Of a stretch of 64,000 nucleotides of DNA, positions 49,901-57,988 are shown in pieces. The notes beneath the pieces were generated by a model. That model was not told the DNA's origin and made no database searches. It saw only the letters and a list, made by a program, of their open reading frames with translations. Source of the DNA: Afipia sp. Root123D2. GTDB taxonomy: Bacteria > Pseudomonadota > Alphaproteobacteria > Rhizobiales > Xanthobacteraceae. The first letter of the stretch is position 1. Each line of letters starts with the position of its first letter. Where the stretch lies: contig NZ_LMDP01000005.1 in NCBI RefSeq assembly GCF_001425835.1, positions 1 through 64,000 of the forward strand. The letters run 5' to 3'. Both the position numbers and the translations under genes were made by a program.

Positions 49901-50109
49901 GATGGCCGCACCCGCGGGCATCGCAGGTTCGTGTGCATCAGGTCAACATCAAGCCTGAAGGCTTCCTCGAACAATTCATTTCGGTGGTTAATCGTTCGGA
50001 TTGCTGGCGGACGATAATCTCAATGCGCGGCGCCTGAGATCAGCAGTCAACAGCCGAACCGTTATCCCATTGGTTGGCATTGCGACAACGCAATGACCGG
50101 GAGGACGAA

Positions 50110-50964
50110 ATGATAACCTCACAAACTTTGGCCGTACTGGGAAGCCTTGTCGTTTTGCTTCCCGTTGCATTTACTGCGTTACCCTCGGGCTTCAATCCGC
50201 ATTCAGCAGGCCAGCGCGACGATGCATGGTATAGCGGCTCTGAGATCGACCATCATCAGATCGTCGATGCAAGCTTGGCGCCTTATTCGGCGATCGGAAA
50301 ATTCAAAGGAACAATGACGTGTACAGCAGCGATCGTGCTCAATCCAAGGATCATCATTACGGCAGGTCATTGCGTCGCTGAAAGAGACGGCACGACAAGA
50401 AAATCCAATTTTTCGTTCCATCTGGCCTATCAAGCGGGAGCTGATCTTGGACCCTTCCAGGCAACAGTCTGGGCCGTCGGATCGAAGCAGAGCCTTACGC
50501 ACGAATCTGTCCGGGATGCTTCGAGAGATTGGGCTATACTTGTTCTTAATCGCGCGCCTACGGACGTCCAGCCGCTTCTTCTGAGCCATCGTTCGTTGAG
50601 GACCGAAGAGTTGTCTGAACGGCAAATCCTCTTGCCGGCGTATTCGAACGATATCGGCAACGCCGAAGTCCTTAGCGTCGATCCGGTCTGCAGTGTTCGC
50701 GATCTGGTATGGGATACACTCCTTCACACCTGTGTGGCGCGGCCTGGTTCTTCTGGAGCCCCGCTACTGCTGCGAGACGGGTCAGGTTACGCCCTCATCG
50801 GCATCCACACCGCTTCGATCTTTGCGAGCGACGCGGATGGCCACGTTGGAAAATTTGTCGGCAACCAGGCCGTCGCTTCCTGGATGTTCTCGGATGCGGC
50901 GTTCACACTCTCCAGGCAACTGGACAACGGTCCCGTCCAAACCGTTAATTCCGGGAACTACTGA
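50110..50964 (+). CDS. Trypsin-like serine protease
   Basis: A 284-residue secreted S1-type protease; ATG 50110 has GGGAGG upstream. After a signal, the triad is visible: His in ITAGHCV, Asp in RDWAILVL, Ser in RPGSSGAPLL. Cysteines around TCTAAIVL and DPVCSV/HTCVAR suggest disulfides. It is directly upstream of the nrsF-like pseudogene, with no sigma gene between. Substrate unknown. Confidence 0.88.
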   Translation: MITSQTLAVLGSLVVLLPVAFTALPSGFNPHSAGQRDDAWYSGSEIDHHQIVDASLAPYSAIGKFKGTMTCTAAIVLNPRIIITAGHCVAERDGTTRKSNFSFHLAYQAGADLGPFQATVWAVGSKQSLTHESVRDASRDWAILVLNRAPTDVQPLLLSHRSLRTEELSERQILLPAYSNDIGNAEVLSVDPVCSVRDLVWDTLLHTCVARPGSSGAPLLLRDGSGYALIGIHTASIFASDADGHVGKFVGNQAVASWMFSDAAFTLSRQLDNGPVQTVNSGNY

Positions 50965-51013
50965 TCGCTGCTACGAGGAATCGATATAGCTATTGGCGCG
51001 AGAAAGGAAGGCC

Positions 51014-51650
51014 ATGACAACCGATCAGCTGATTGAATTACTCGCCGCGGACCTCACGCCGGTGGGGCGGCGGCGTATCATGTGGACGATGATCCTCGCC
51101 GTCGCGCTCGGCACAGCGGCAGCTTTCGGCGCGATGCTCCTGCTTTTTAATCCTCGCATTGAATTTCCGAGTGGAAGAACCCTGGGCACCCTGTTGATCA
51201 AGATCTTCTTTGCGTCAGGCGTTGTTGCAACTGCGGCGGTATTCCTGCCTCAGCTAACACGTCCTGAAGCGCGGATGTACAGTCTTCCCAAGCTCGTCTT
51301 CATTCCATTCGCTACGGTCGCAGTATCAGCTACCGTGGCTCTCGCTTTGTCTCATTGGTCTAGCTGGGCCGGCATGATCGTCGGGCGGGATTGGACGACA
51401 TGTCGCGATTCCGGTGCTCGCGGTCTTGCCTTTCGCGTGCATTATCTGGGGCCTGCGCGTGGGGGCGTCAACCGATCCAATGCGCGCCGGCGAAATCGCC
51501 GGTCTCGTGGCAGGCGGCCTTGCCGCATTGGCGTGCGCCTTCCCTTGTGTGGATGGGGCGCTTCCATCGATCGCACTTTGGTACAGCTTCCCGATCGTCA
51601 TCTGTGCCGTCGTGGGGAGCAAGCTCGGCCCGGGCCTGCTGCAGTGGTGA
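51014..51650 (+). pseudogene. nrsF-like anti-sigma gene, frameshifted
   Basis: The first frame gives 130 residues similar to NrsF (MTTDQLIELLAADLTPVGRR, helices, WAGMIVGRDWTTC). The rest, IPVLAVLPFACIIWGLRVGA to ALPSIALWY and KLGPGLLQW, lies in another frame. A single-base shift near 51403 explains it. Both NrsF cysteines would be present (DWTTC and FPCVDG). There is no sigma gene beside it. A sequencing error is possible, but without it the anti-sigma is broken. Confidence 0.78.
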
Positions 51651-51763
51651 TTTGCTTGATGTCGGCGTCGTACGTCTTGGTCGACGAACAGTTGCTATGC
51701 TGCGCCACACGGACAGGTCCGTTGGCGGCCCGTACACCAACTTAACGCCGGCGGAGACGAACG

Positions 51764-52441
51764 GTGATCAAGTCATCTATCAAGCAAGGTTCGCCAGGAC
51801 TATTAGTCCGGTACCGATTTTGGGTTGCTAAACTGTTTTATAATCTTTCGTTTGCCATCTTGGCTCGCGATGCAAGCTGGCAGGAAGAACTCGTCGCTTC
51901 TCTTAAGCCCAAGGCAGGTGATCGGATACTCAATTTTGGGCCGCACAGTTCCTCCACGGCGATTTCGCTCGCGCTTCGATATCCCGAAGCAACTTTCGTC
52001 ATTGTGGACCCAAACTCAAAGGCTGCCGAAAGGATGCGGCTTAGTGCTGCTCGGAAACAGCTCGGGAACATTACTGTTGTTCATGCGTCTCTTCTGGGCA
52101 AGCTTCCGCTGAACGCGGGTTCGTTCGATGCGGTTATTTGTACGCTTGCGCTCCATGACAATCCTCCGGAGGCAAAGCTTGGCATTATTAAAGAGATGGG
52201 CCGGGTTCTACGGCATGGTGGGACGTTACGAGCAGTCGATTTCGACAAGCCGGAAAATGCTAAAGAACGGCGGATTCTCGAGCTAGCGGGACGCATCTCA
52301 GGAGTCGCTGCGGTAACGCCACACTTCGACGGTAGTTGGGTTGATTTTCTAGCGAAAGCTGGCCTCGCAGGCGCGTCACGGATGTCATCTCATTCATTCG
52401 AGTCAGGACGGATTTCGATCGTGAAAGCACGAAAGCGCTAA
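51764..52441 (+). CDS. Class I SAM-dependent methyltransferase
   Basis: A 225-residue enzyme starting at GTG 51764. The Rossmann motifs are DRILNFGPHSSSTAI (motif I, with an unusual NFGPHSS in place of DxGxGTG), FVIVDPNSKAAERM, and FDAVICTLALHDNPPE. This resembles UbiE/Methyltransf_11 proteins. The gene is AT-richer than its neighbours and ends 3 bp before the cusA remnant. Substrate unknown; related genes occur in arsenic and mercury regions. Confidence 0.82.
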   Translation: MIKSSIKQGSPGLLVRYRFWVAKLFYNLSFAILARDASWQEELVASLKPKAGDRILNFGPHSSSTAISLALRYPEATFVIVDPNSKAAERMRLSAARKQLGNITVVHASLLGKLPLNAGSFDAVICTLALHDNPPEAKLGIIKEMGRVLRHGGTLRAVDFDKPENAKERRILELAGRISGVAAVTPHFDGSWVDFLAKAGLAGASRMSSHSFESGRISIVKARKR

Positions 52442-52444
52442 GTT

Positions 52445-53568
52445 TTGTTCGAGACCGTGATCAACCTCAAGCCGAAGCGGCAATGGCGCCCCGGCGCGAC
52501 GATCGATAGCCTCACCGCCGAAATGGACAAGGCGTTGCAATTCCCGGGCGTCTCCAATGCCTGGACCATGCCAATCAAGGCCCGCATCGACATGTTGTCG
52601 ACCGGAATCCGGACACCGGTCGGCGTCACGGTGATCGGCCCCGATCTGGATGGGATCGACAAGCTGGCGAAACAAGTCGAGCGGGTTCTGAAGGCGGTGC
52701 CGGGCACATCGTCGGCTTATGCCGAGCGCGGCATCGGCGGATACTATCTCGAGATCACGCCCGATCGGATGGCGCTGGCGCGTTACGGCATTATGATCCA
52801 GGACGTGCAGGACGTGATCGCCACCGCACTGGGGGGCAGACGGTGACCACGACCGTTGAGGGTCGCCAGCGCTTCACCGTCAATACCAGCATCGCGTTTC
52901 CACCGGGCTACTACGTGGTCTGGAGCGGCCAGTACGAGTATCTCGAGCGGGCCACCGCACGGTTGAAAATCGTAGTGCCGGTGACGCTGCTGATCATCTT
53001 TCTGCTGCTGTACCTCAACTTCCGCTCCATCCCCGAAACCATGATCGTCATGCTGTCGCTGCCGTTTGCCCTGGTTGGTGGCCTGTGGCTGATGTGGTTG
53101 TTGAACTTCAACCTGTCCGTCGCCGTCGCCGTCGGATTCATCGCACTGGCAGGCGTCGCCGCCGAAACCGGGGTGGTTATGCTGATCTATCTCAATCAGG
53201 CCTTTGATGAGGTCAAATTGCGATGCACACTCAAGGACCGGAAGGTTACGCGTCGAGACCTTTATGATGCGATCATGGAAGGCGCGGTCGAGCGGGTGCG
53301 GCCGAAGATGATGACGGTCGTCGCCATCATGGCGGGCCTGCTGCCGATCATGTGGAGCACCGGCACCGGTTCCGAAATCATGCAGAGGATCGCGGTGCCG
53401 ATGATCGGTGGCATGATCTCGTCGACGTTGCTGACGCTGATCGTGATCCCGGCGATCTTCGGCTTGGTCAAGGGATACCGACTTCCGAACGGCGGCAGCG
53501 ATCAATCTGCAACGCCTTCGGCTCCTGTAAAGAGAGTGACACAGCATATTCCGGAACCAGCCAAATGA
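52445..53568 (+). pseudogene. cusA remnant (second), frameshifted with internal deletion
   Basis: MFETVINLKPKRQWRPGATI and the following 120 residues match cusA from about residue 600. A shift in a G run near 52835 moves to the frame MTTTVEGRQRFTVN, where about 80 codons are missing before FPPGYYVVWSGQ; the rest to the end is intact, with [13 protein letters not shown]. The N-terminal 600 residues are absent. The second part (52843-53568) could still be translated but lacks the pump's first half. Confidence 0.88.
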
Positions 53569-53576
53569 GGTGAGCC

Positions 53577-53714
53577 ATGATGGACGGAATGATGATGCCC
53601 GGGATGATGTGGGGCGTGGCGCTGGTCGGGCTGCTGGTCATCGTCGTGCTGATCCTGACCGCGGCGGCGCTCGTCAAGTATCTGTTGTCCGGACGCAAAG
53701 GAGACCGACCATGA
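53577..53714 (+). CDS. Small Met-rich single-helix membrane peptide, second copy
   Basis: A 45-residue peptide: MMDGMMMPGMMWGVALVG followed by a helix VIVVLILTAAALVKYLLSG. It is homologous to the 39-residue peptide at 37802 and also follows a cusA remnant. The stop overlaps the start of the cytochrome gene (ATGA). Such conservation of a very small frame supports translation. A role as accessory Cus or copper subunit is inferred. Confidence 0.75.
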   Translation: MMDGMMMPGMMWGVALVGLLVIVVLILTAAALVKYLLSGRKGDRP

Positions 53715-54415
53715 GAATATTCGGGATCGCGGCACTGTTCGCCGGCGCATTGCTGACGCCGGCTCTCGCCGAGCAGGGCGATGCCGCACGCGGTCAGCGC
53801 GACTTCAGAGCCTGCGCGCCGTGCCACTCGCTCGAACCCGGCCGCAACATGACAGGACCAAGTCTGGCCAACCTGTGGGGACGGAAGGCCGGGTCGCTGC
53901 CGAGTTTCGACCGTTATTCCGATGCGCTTAAGTCATCGGGAATTATCTGGGACGATCGTGCGCTCGACGGATGGTTGACTGATCCAAAGCGGATGGTGCC
54001 GGACAACGACATGCCGTTCGACGGCATCGAGGACCCCGGCGCCCGCGCAGACCTGTTGGCGTTCCTCAAGGAGGCCACCAAGCCGGGAGCCGCACCCACG
54101 CAATCCGCGCAGACGCAGATGAAAGGCATGGGCGGAATGATGGGCGGAGGCCGCGACCCAAATCTGAAGAAGATTGAGCCCGCCAAGCAGGTAAAGGCGA
54201 TCACCTATTGCCGTGATACTTATCGGGTTGCTACCGCCGACGGAAAGACGCGTGCGTTCTGGGAACGCAATCTTCGCTTCATGACCGATTCAAGCAACGA
54301 CGGGCCAGAGAAAGGTGCGCCCGCAATTATGCCTGCGGGAATGATGGGGGATCGTGCGGCGGTGATCTTCGCTGCACCTAATGAAATCGGGAGATTCATC
54401 GAGAAAAAATGCTAG
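53711..54415 (+). CDS. Cytochrome c with a C-terminal Cys-bracketed domain, second copy
   Basis: A 234-residue secreted cytochrome, same length as the one at 40079. Sec signal ends at PALAE. Haem site CAPCH (35-39), then GPSLANLWGRKAG and MPFDGI (M101, likely ligand). A Met-rich linker (MKGMGGMMGGG) leads to the second domain: YCRDTYRVATADGKTRAFWE, NLRFMTDSS, GDRAAVIFAAPNEIGRFIEKKC. It starts inside the stop of the small Met-rich peptide, so the two are coupled. Likely periplasmic copper-redox carrier. Confidence 0.9.
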   Translation: MRIFGIAALFAGALLTPALAEQGDAARGQRDFRACAPCHSLEPGRNMTGPSLANLWGRKAGSLPSFDRYSDALKSSGIIWDDRALDGWLTDPKRMVPDNDMPFDGIEDPGARADLLAFLKEATKPGAAPTQSAQTQMKGMGGMMGGGRDPNLKKIEPAKQVKAITYCRDTYRVATADGKTRAFWERNLRFMTDSSNDGPEKGAPAIMPAGMMGDRAAVIFAAPNEIGRFIEKKC

Positions 54416-54439
54416 GAATGTCCGGTTTCGGAGCGTCGG

Positions 54440-55162
54440 CTAGAGCGCCGTGCCGAGACTCATGCGCTCTGAAATGCGTTCGACCGTTTCCTTGCGCTCG
54501 CTGTAACGATCCGTGAGATAACCGGATACGCCACGCGTCAGCAACGTGAACTTCATAAGCTCTTCCATGACGTCGACGATCCGATCATAGTAGGGCGACG
54601 GCTTCATGCGCCCGGCCTCATCGAATTGTTCATAGGCCTTGGCGACCGACGACTGGTTCGGGATCGTGATCATGCGCATCCATCGGCCGAGGACGCGAAG
54701 CTGGTTGACGGCATTGAACGATTGAGAACCGCCGCAGACCTGCATGACGGCCAGCGTTTTGCCTTGCGTCGGTCGCACCGCGCCGATCGATAACGGAATC
54801 CAGTCAATTTGCGCCTTCATGATGCCGGTCATCGCACCGTGGCGCTCCGGACTGCACCAGACCTGGCCTTCCGACCAAGCAGACAACTCACGAAGTTCCT
54901 GAACCTTCTTGTGCGTTGCCGGGACGTCGTCCGGGAGAGGAAGGCCGGAGGGATCGAAGATCCTGGTCTCCGCGCCGAAGGTTTGAAGAAGGCGCGCCGC
55001 TTCAACCGTGGCGAAACGGCTGAATGACCGCTCGCGCAACGATCCGTACAGGAGAAGAATGCGCGGGCGGTGCGTCGGCATTGGGCGATGCAGCGATCCG
55101 GGATCGGGATGGACGAAGGCTTCGTCGTTGATGTTCGGCAAATCTTGCATTTCAGTCCGCAT
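54440..55162 (-). CDS. arsH: ArsH NADPH-dependent FMN oxidoreductase
   Basis: A 240-residue flavoprotein that oxidises trivalent organoarsenicals. Motifs include [15 protein letters not shown] (FMN phosphate), [20 protein letters not shown] and [27 protein letters not shown] 55162 is chosen (GTG 55174 and ATG 55150 are alternatives); it overlaps the tail of arsC. Last gene of the leftward ars operon. A broken arsH copy is at 32706. Confidence 0.94.
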   Translation of the reverse strand: MRTEMQDLPNINDEAFVHPDPGSLHRPMPTHRPRILLLYGSLRERSFSRFATVEAARLLQTFGAETRIFDPSGLPLPDDVPATHKKVQELRELSAWSEGQVWCSPERHGAMTGIMKAQIDWIPLSIGAVRPTQGKTLAVMQVCGGSQSFNAVNQLRVLGRWMRMITIPNQSSVAKAYEQFDEAGRMKPSPYYDRIVDVMEELMKFTLLTRGVSGYLTDRYSERKETVERISERMSLGTAL

Positions 55163-55556
55163 TGATGATTTCACCGTCTTCCTTTACGAACCGTCCGATG
55201 TTCGGTTTCGGGAGAATGGACAGCACTTCTTCGGAAGGACGACACAGCGTGACGCCCTTGGATGTCACGACGATAGGGCGATTGATCAGAATCGGATGAG
55301 TAACCATGAAGTCGATCAAATCGTCGTCGCTTCACTTTGAATCCGCCAGTCCGAGAGCGTCGTACGGCGTACCCTTTATTCGGAGCAGGTCACGAGGATA
55401 GATACCCATTTGGGTAATCAACTCGACCAGTTTTTCGCGTGACGGCGGTTGCTTCAAATATTCGATGATTTCCGGTTCGACGCCGCTTTGACGGATCATT
55501 GCCAAAGTGTTGCGGGACGTCCCGCAATCCGGATTGTGATAGATGGTGACGCTCAT
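55152..55556 (-). pseudogene. arsC: arsC (glutaredoxin-type arsenate reductase) with an internal UGA stop
   Basis: The frame from ATG 55556 reads MSVTIYHNPDCGTSRNTLAM (active-site Cys in NPDCGTSRN), LLRIKGTPYDALGLADSK, then TGA at codon 75 (55334-55332). In the same frame it continues SDDDLIDFMVTHPILINRPI, VVTSKGVTLCRPSEEVL to a stop at 55152. The family usually has Trp at the stop position, so TGG to TGA explains it. Without readthrough the 74-residue product lacks the arsenate-binding Arg of the second half. Starts within the acr3 stop (ATGA). Confidence 0.85.
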
Positions 55557-56608
55557 GAGCGAACCTCGGCGCTTTTGATCTGTTCGGGTGGGCGCGATTC
55601 GTACCAACCGCGAGACATCCGCACGATCTTCACGACCGAAAGCATTACGGGCACTTCGACGAGCACGCCAACGACGGTGGCGAGCGCCGCTCCGGAATTG
55701 ACCCCGAACAGGCTGATGGCCGCCGCCACGGCGAGTTCGAAGAAATTGCTGGCGCCGATCAGCGCGGCGGGTGCGGCCACGCACCACGCCACTCCGAAAT
55801 GCCGACTGAGCAAATAGGCGAGACCCGCATTGAAGTAGACTTGAATCAGGATCGGGATTGCGAGAATGACGATGACGGCGGGCTGCGCGACAATCTGTTC
55901 GCCCTGGAATGCAAACAGCAGGATCAGGGTGGCGAGGAGGGCAATCAGGGATAGCGGCTGGAGCCGACTTAGGGTCCGGGTGAATGCGGCCGAACCGATG
56001 TTGAGCAAGGCGCGACGCCATACCTGCGCGATGACGACCGGAACCACGATGTAGAGGACAACGGATAGCAACAGTGTTTCCCATGGCACGGTGATGGAAG
56101 CCACGCCGAGGAGCAGGCCGACCAGTGGCGCGAACAGGAACACCATCAGCACGTCGTTGAGCGCCACTTGGCCCAGCGTGTAGTGGGGTTCGCCGCCCAC
56201 GAGATTGGACCAAACGAAGACCATCGCCGTGCAGGGCGCTGCCGCCAGCAAGATCAAACCGGCGATGTAGGACTGGGTTTGGTCAGCCGGGAGCATCGGC
56301 GCAAACAAATGACCGATCAACAGCGTCCCCAGCAATGCCATCGAGAACGGTTTGACCGCCCAGTTGATGAAGAGGGTCACGCCGACGCCGCGCGCGTGCT
56401 CCGTGACTTTCCCCATGGCGGCGAAGTCGATCTTCAGCAACATCGGGATGATCATGAGCCAGATCAGCACGGCGATCGGCAGGTTGACCTTCGCGATTTC
56501 AGCGCCTGAAACCGCGGCAAAGAAACCTGGCACCAGTTGGCCGAGGCCGATGCCCACGACGATGCAAAGGGCGACCCATAGAGACAGATATCGTTCGAAC
56601 GTATTCAT
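55553..56608 (-). CDS. acr3: ACR3-type arsenite efflux pump
   Basis: A 351-residue exporter of As(III) with ten helices. The family Cys and motif are in LAAAPCTAMVFVWSNL; NDVLMVFLFAPL and ASNFFELAVAAAISLFG are also typical. Length and topology fit ACR3. Its stop overlaps the arsC start, and 2 bp separate it from the upstream phosphatase-type arsC. Central gene of the ars operon. Confidence 0.95.
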   Translation of the reverse strand: MNTFERYLSLWVALCIVVGIGLGQLVPGFFAAVSGAEIAKVNLPIAVLIWLMIIPMLLKIDFAAMGKVTEHARGVGVTLFINWAVKPFSMALLGTLLIGHLFAPMLPADQTQSYIAGLILLAAAPCTAMVFVWSNLVGGEPHYTLGQVALNDVLMVFLFAPLVGLLLGVASITVPWETLLLSVVLYIVVPVVIAQVWRRALLNIGSAAFTRTLSRLQPLSLIALLATLILLFAFQGEQIVAQPAVIVILAIPILIQVYFNAGLAYLLSRHFGVAWCVAAPAALIGASNFFELAVAAAISLFGVNSGAALATVVGVLVEVPVMLSVVKIVRMSRGWYESRPPEQIKSAEVRS

Positions 56609-56610
56609 GA

Positions 56611-57138
56611 TCAGGCCACCTGAGGTCGGTCCGACGTCGAGCCCTCGGAGTTTCCGATGTCATGAAGTTTGGTGCCGAGCGCCATTCTGTCGATCGAAGC
56701 AAGCCGAAGAGCGGTGAATAGCGAAATGCGATTCTTCATGTAGCGAAGTGCGGCAACGAACGCGGCTTCCTTCTGGATGTCGATTCCTTCCACGGCCGCG
56801 GGGTCTTCGATGCCCCAATGCGCCGTCATCGGCTGCCCCGGCCAGACAGGGCAACTTTCCCCGGCGGCGCCGTCGCAAACCGTAAAGACGAAGTCCATCA
56901 CGGGCGCATCCGGAGCGGCGAATTCTTGCCAGCTCTTCGAACGCAAACCGTCCGTGGGATAGTCGAGGCTGGCCAGTACGCGCAATGCAACCGGATTGAC
57001 CGCTCCCTTCGGTTGGCTACCTGCGGAGAATGAGCGGAAGCGGTCGCTTCCGTCCTTGCGCAGGATGGATTCGGCCAGAATTGAGCGGGCGGAATTGCCC
57101 GTGCAGAGAAACAGGACGTTATAGACGCGGTCAGGCAC
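56611..57138 (-). CDS. arsC: Thioredoxin-type (LMW phosphatase-like) arsenate reductase
   Basis: A 175-residue enzyme reducing As(V) to As(III). The P-loop is LFLCTGNSARSILAES, and other features are FTVCDGAAGESCPVWPG with the resolving Cys pair and HWGIEDPA. It has a C-terminal extension to 175 residues. It overlaps arsR1 by 8 bp. With the glutaredoxin-type arsC broken downstream, this is probably the working arsenate reductase. Confidence 0.92.
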   Translation of the reverse strand: MPDRVYNVLFLCTGNSARSILAESILRKDGSDRFRSFSAGSQPKGAVNPVALRVLASLDYPTDGLRSKSWQEFAAPDAPVMDFVFTVCDGAAGESCPVWPGQPMTAHWGIEDPAAVEGIDIQKEAAFVAALRYMKNRISLFTALRLASIDRMALGTKLHDIGNSEGSTSDRPQVA

Positions 57139-57493
57139 GAGATTTCTCCTTCTTCGGAGGCGGACAGCAAGGGACGAGACTTTCGAAAATGGGCGCGCAA
57201 ATTTCCTGTCGACCGCCGCAGCAGTCCTGCAACAGGAAGACGGTGATCGCCTGGAAGGTTGTGAGGTTCGCCCGATACACGATCGAACGGCTGTGCCGCT
57301 CGGACGTCACGAGATCGGCCCGGGTCAGCACGGAGAGGTGGGCCGAAAGCGTGTTCTGCGGCACCTCAAGCAATCGCGCGAGATCGCCGGCGGCCAATCC
57401 ATCGGGTTCATGTTGTACCAGGACCCGGAAGGCCTGGAGGCGGGTTTGCTGAGCGAGGGCGCCGAGCGCCAGAATGGCTTGTTCGATTTCCAT
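57131..57493 (-). CDS. arsR: ArsR-family arsenic-responsive repressor
   Basis: A 120-residue winged-helix regulator: LAQQTRLQAFRVLVQHEPDG, VPQNTLSAHLSVLTRADLVT and RSIVYRANLTTFQ. Its Cys are near the C-terminus (LLQDCCGG, EICAPI, VPCCPPP), suggesting As(III) binding by a late Cys cluster. The start codon sits inside a 9-bp inverted repeat (57486-57513), an apparent operator. First gene of the leftward ars operon; divergent from a second arsR. Confidence 0.93.
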   Translation of the reverse strand: MEIEQAILALGALAQQTRLQAFRVLVQHEPDGLAAGDLARLLEVPQNTLSAHLSVLTRADLVTSERHSRSIVYRANLTTFQAITVFLLQDCCGGRQEICAPIFESLVPCCPPPKKEKSRA

Positions 57494-57513
57494 ATATCCA
57501 GACTTATGGAAAT
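57486..57513. promoter_or_regulatory. Operator-like inverted repeat over the arsR1 start codon
   Basis: ATTTCCATA-N10-TATGGAAAT is a perfect 9-bp inverted repeat. It includes the arsR1 ATG, so a bound dimer would block transcription or mask the first codons. No Shine-Dalgarno site is visible, so a leaderless transcript is possible. Confidence 0.6.
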
Positions 57514-57564
57514 ATTCGATTTTGTCAACCTGTTTCGAGGAAATCGGAGGTACTTATATTTCGA

Positions 57565-57581
57565 ATATTCTAGAAATATGG
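57565..57581. promoter_or_regulatory. ArsR2 operator copy 1
   Basis: Contains ATTCTAGAAATATGG around the palindromic core TTCTAGAA, 37 bp before the second arsR. The same 15-mer recurs at 57964. Confidence 0.55.
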
Positions 57582-57617
57582 TTTGACTCCAGAAAGCTTC
57601 CCGCTCAGTATTCTGGC

Positions 57618-57938
57618 ATGAAACTCATCGACGCAGCATCGCGCCTCGAAGCCCTCGGCAATCCGACGAGGCTCCGGATTTATCGGACGCTCGTGCGGGC
57701 GGGGCAGTCCGGAATGCCCGTTGGCCGTTTGCAGGAAAAATTGAAGGTCGCTCCGTCCACCTTGTCCCATCACGTCAAGTCGCTGGTGAGCGTCGGCCTG
57801 ATCCGGCAAGTCCGGGAAGGGACGACGCTCGTGTGTCATGCCGAGTACGACACGATGCGTGGGCTGGTGGATTTCCTCGTGGCTGAATGCTGTGCCGACG
57901 AAGCCACCGGATGTAACGAGACAAAGACCGCTGCCTAA
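57618..57938 (+). CDS. arsR: ArsR-family repressor, second gene
   Basis: A 106-residue winged-helix protein: SRLEALGNPTRLRIYRTLVR, APSTLSHHVKSLVSVGLIRQ and a Cys-rich end ECCADEATGCNE. A Cys also lies at LVCHAEYD. I chose ATG 57618; the longer frame has no support. It differs from ArsR1 in sequence and in the position of the Cys. Identical 15-bp motifs lie upstream of this gene and of the oxidoreductase that follows, so it probably controls both itself and that unit. Confidence 0.9.
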   Translation: MKLIDAASRLEALGNPTRLRIYRTLVRAGQSGMPVGRLQEKLKVAPSTLSHHVKSLVSVGLIRQVREGTTLVCHAEYDTMRGLVDFLVAECCADEATGCNETKTAA

Positions 57939-57963
57939 GTCTTTCGGACCTTAAATTTCGGTC

Positions 57964-57978
57964 ATTCTAGAAATATGG
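57964..57978. promoter_or_regulatory. ArsR2 operator copy 2
   Basis: ATTCTAGAAATATGG, identical to the copy at 57565, lies 11 bp before the start of the oxidoreductase remnant and near its AATGGAAA ribosome-site region. Confidence 0.6.
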
Positions 57979-57988
57979 AGAATGGAAA

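Noticed and set aside
55332-55334. Selenocysteine at the arsC UGA codon
   Set aside because: Relatives have Trp there, the active-site Cys is elsewhere, and no selenocysteine-insertion hairpin is apparent.
55332-56213. 293-codon minus-strand frame
   Set aside because: Only its last 74 codons are arsC; the rest is an out-of-frame reading of acr3.
57474-57617. N-terminal extension of the second ArsR
   Set aside because: It would cover the operator and divergent promoter; ATG 57618 fits the family length.
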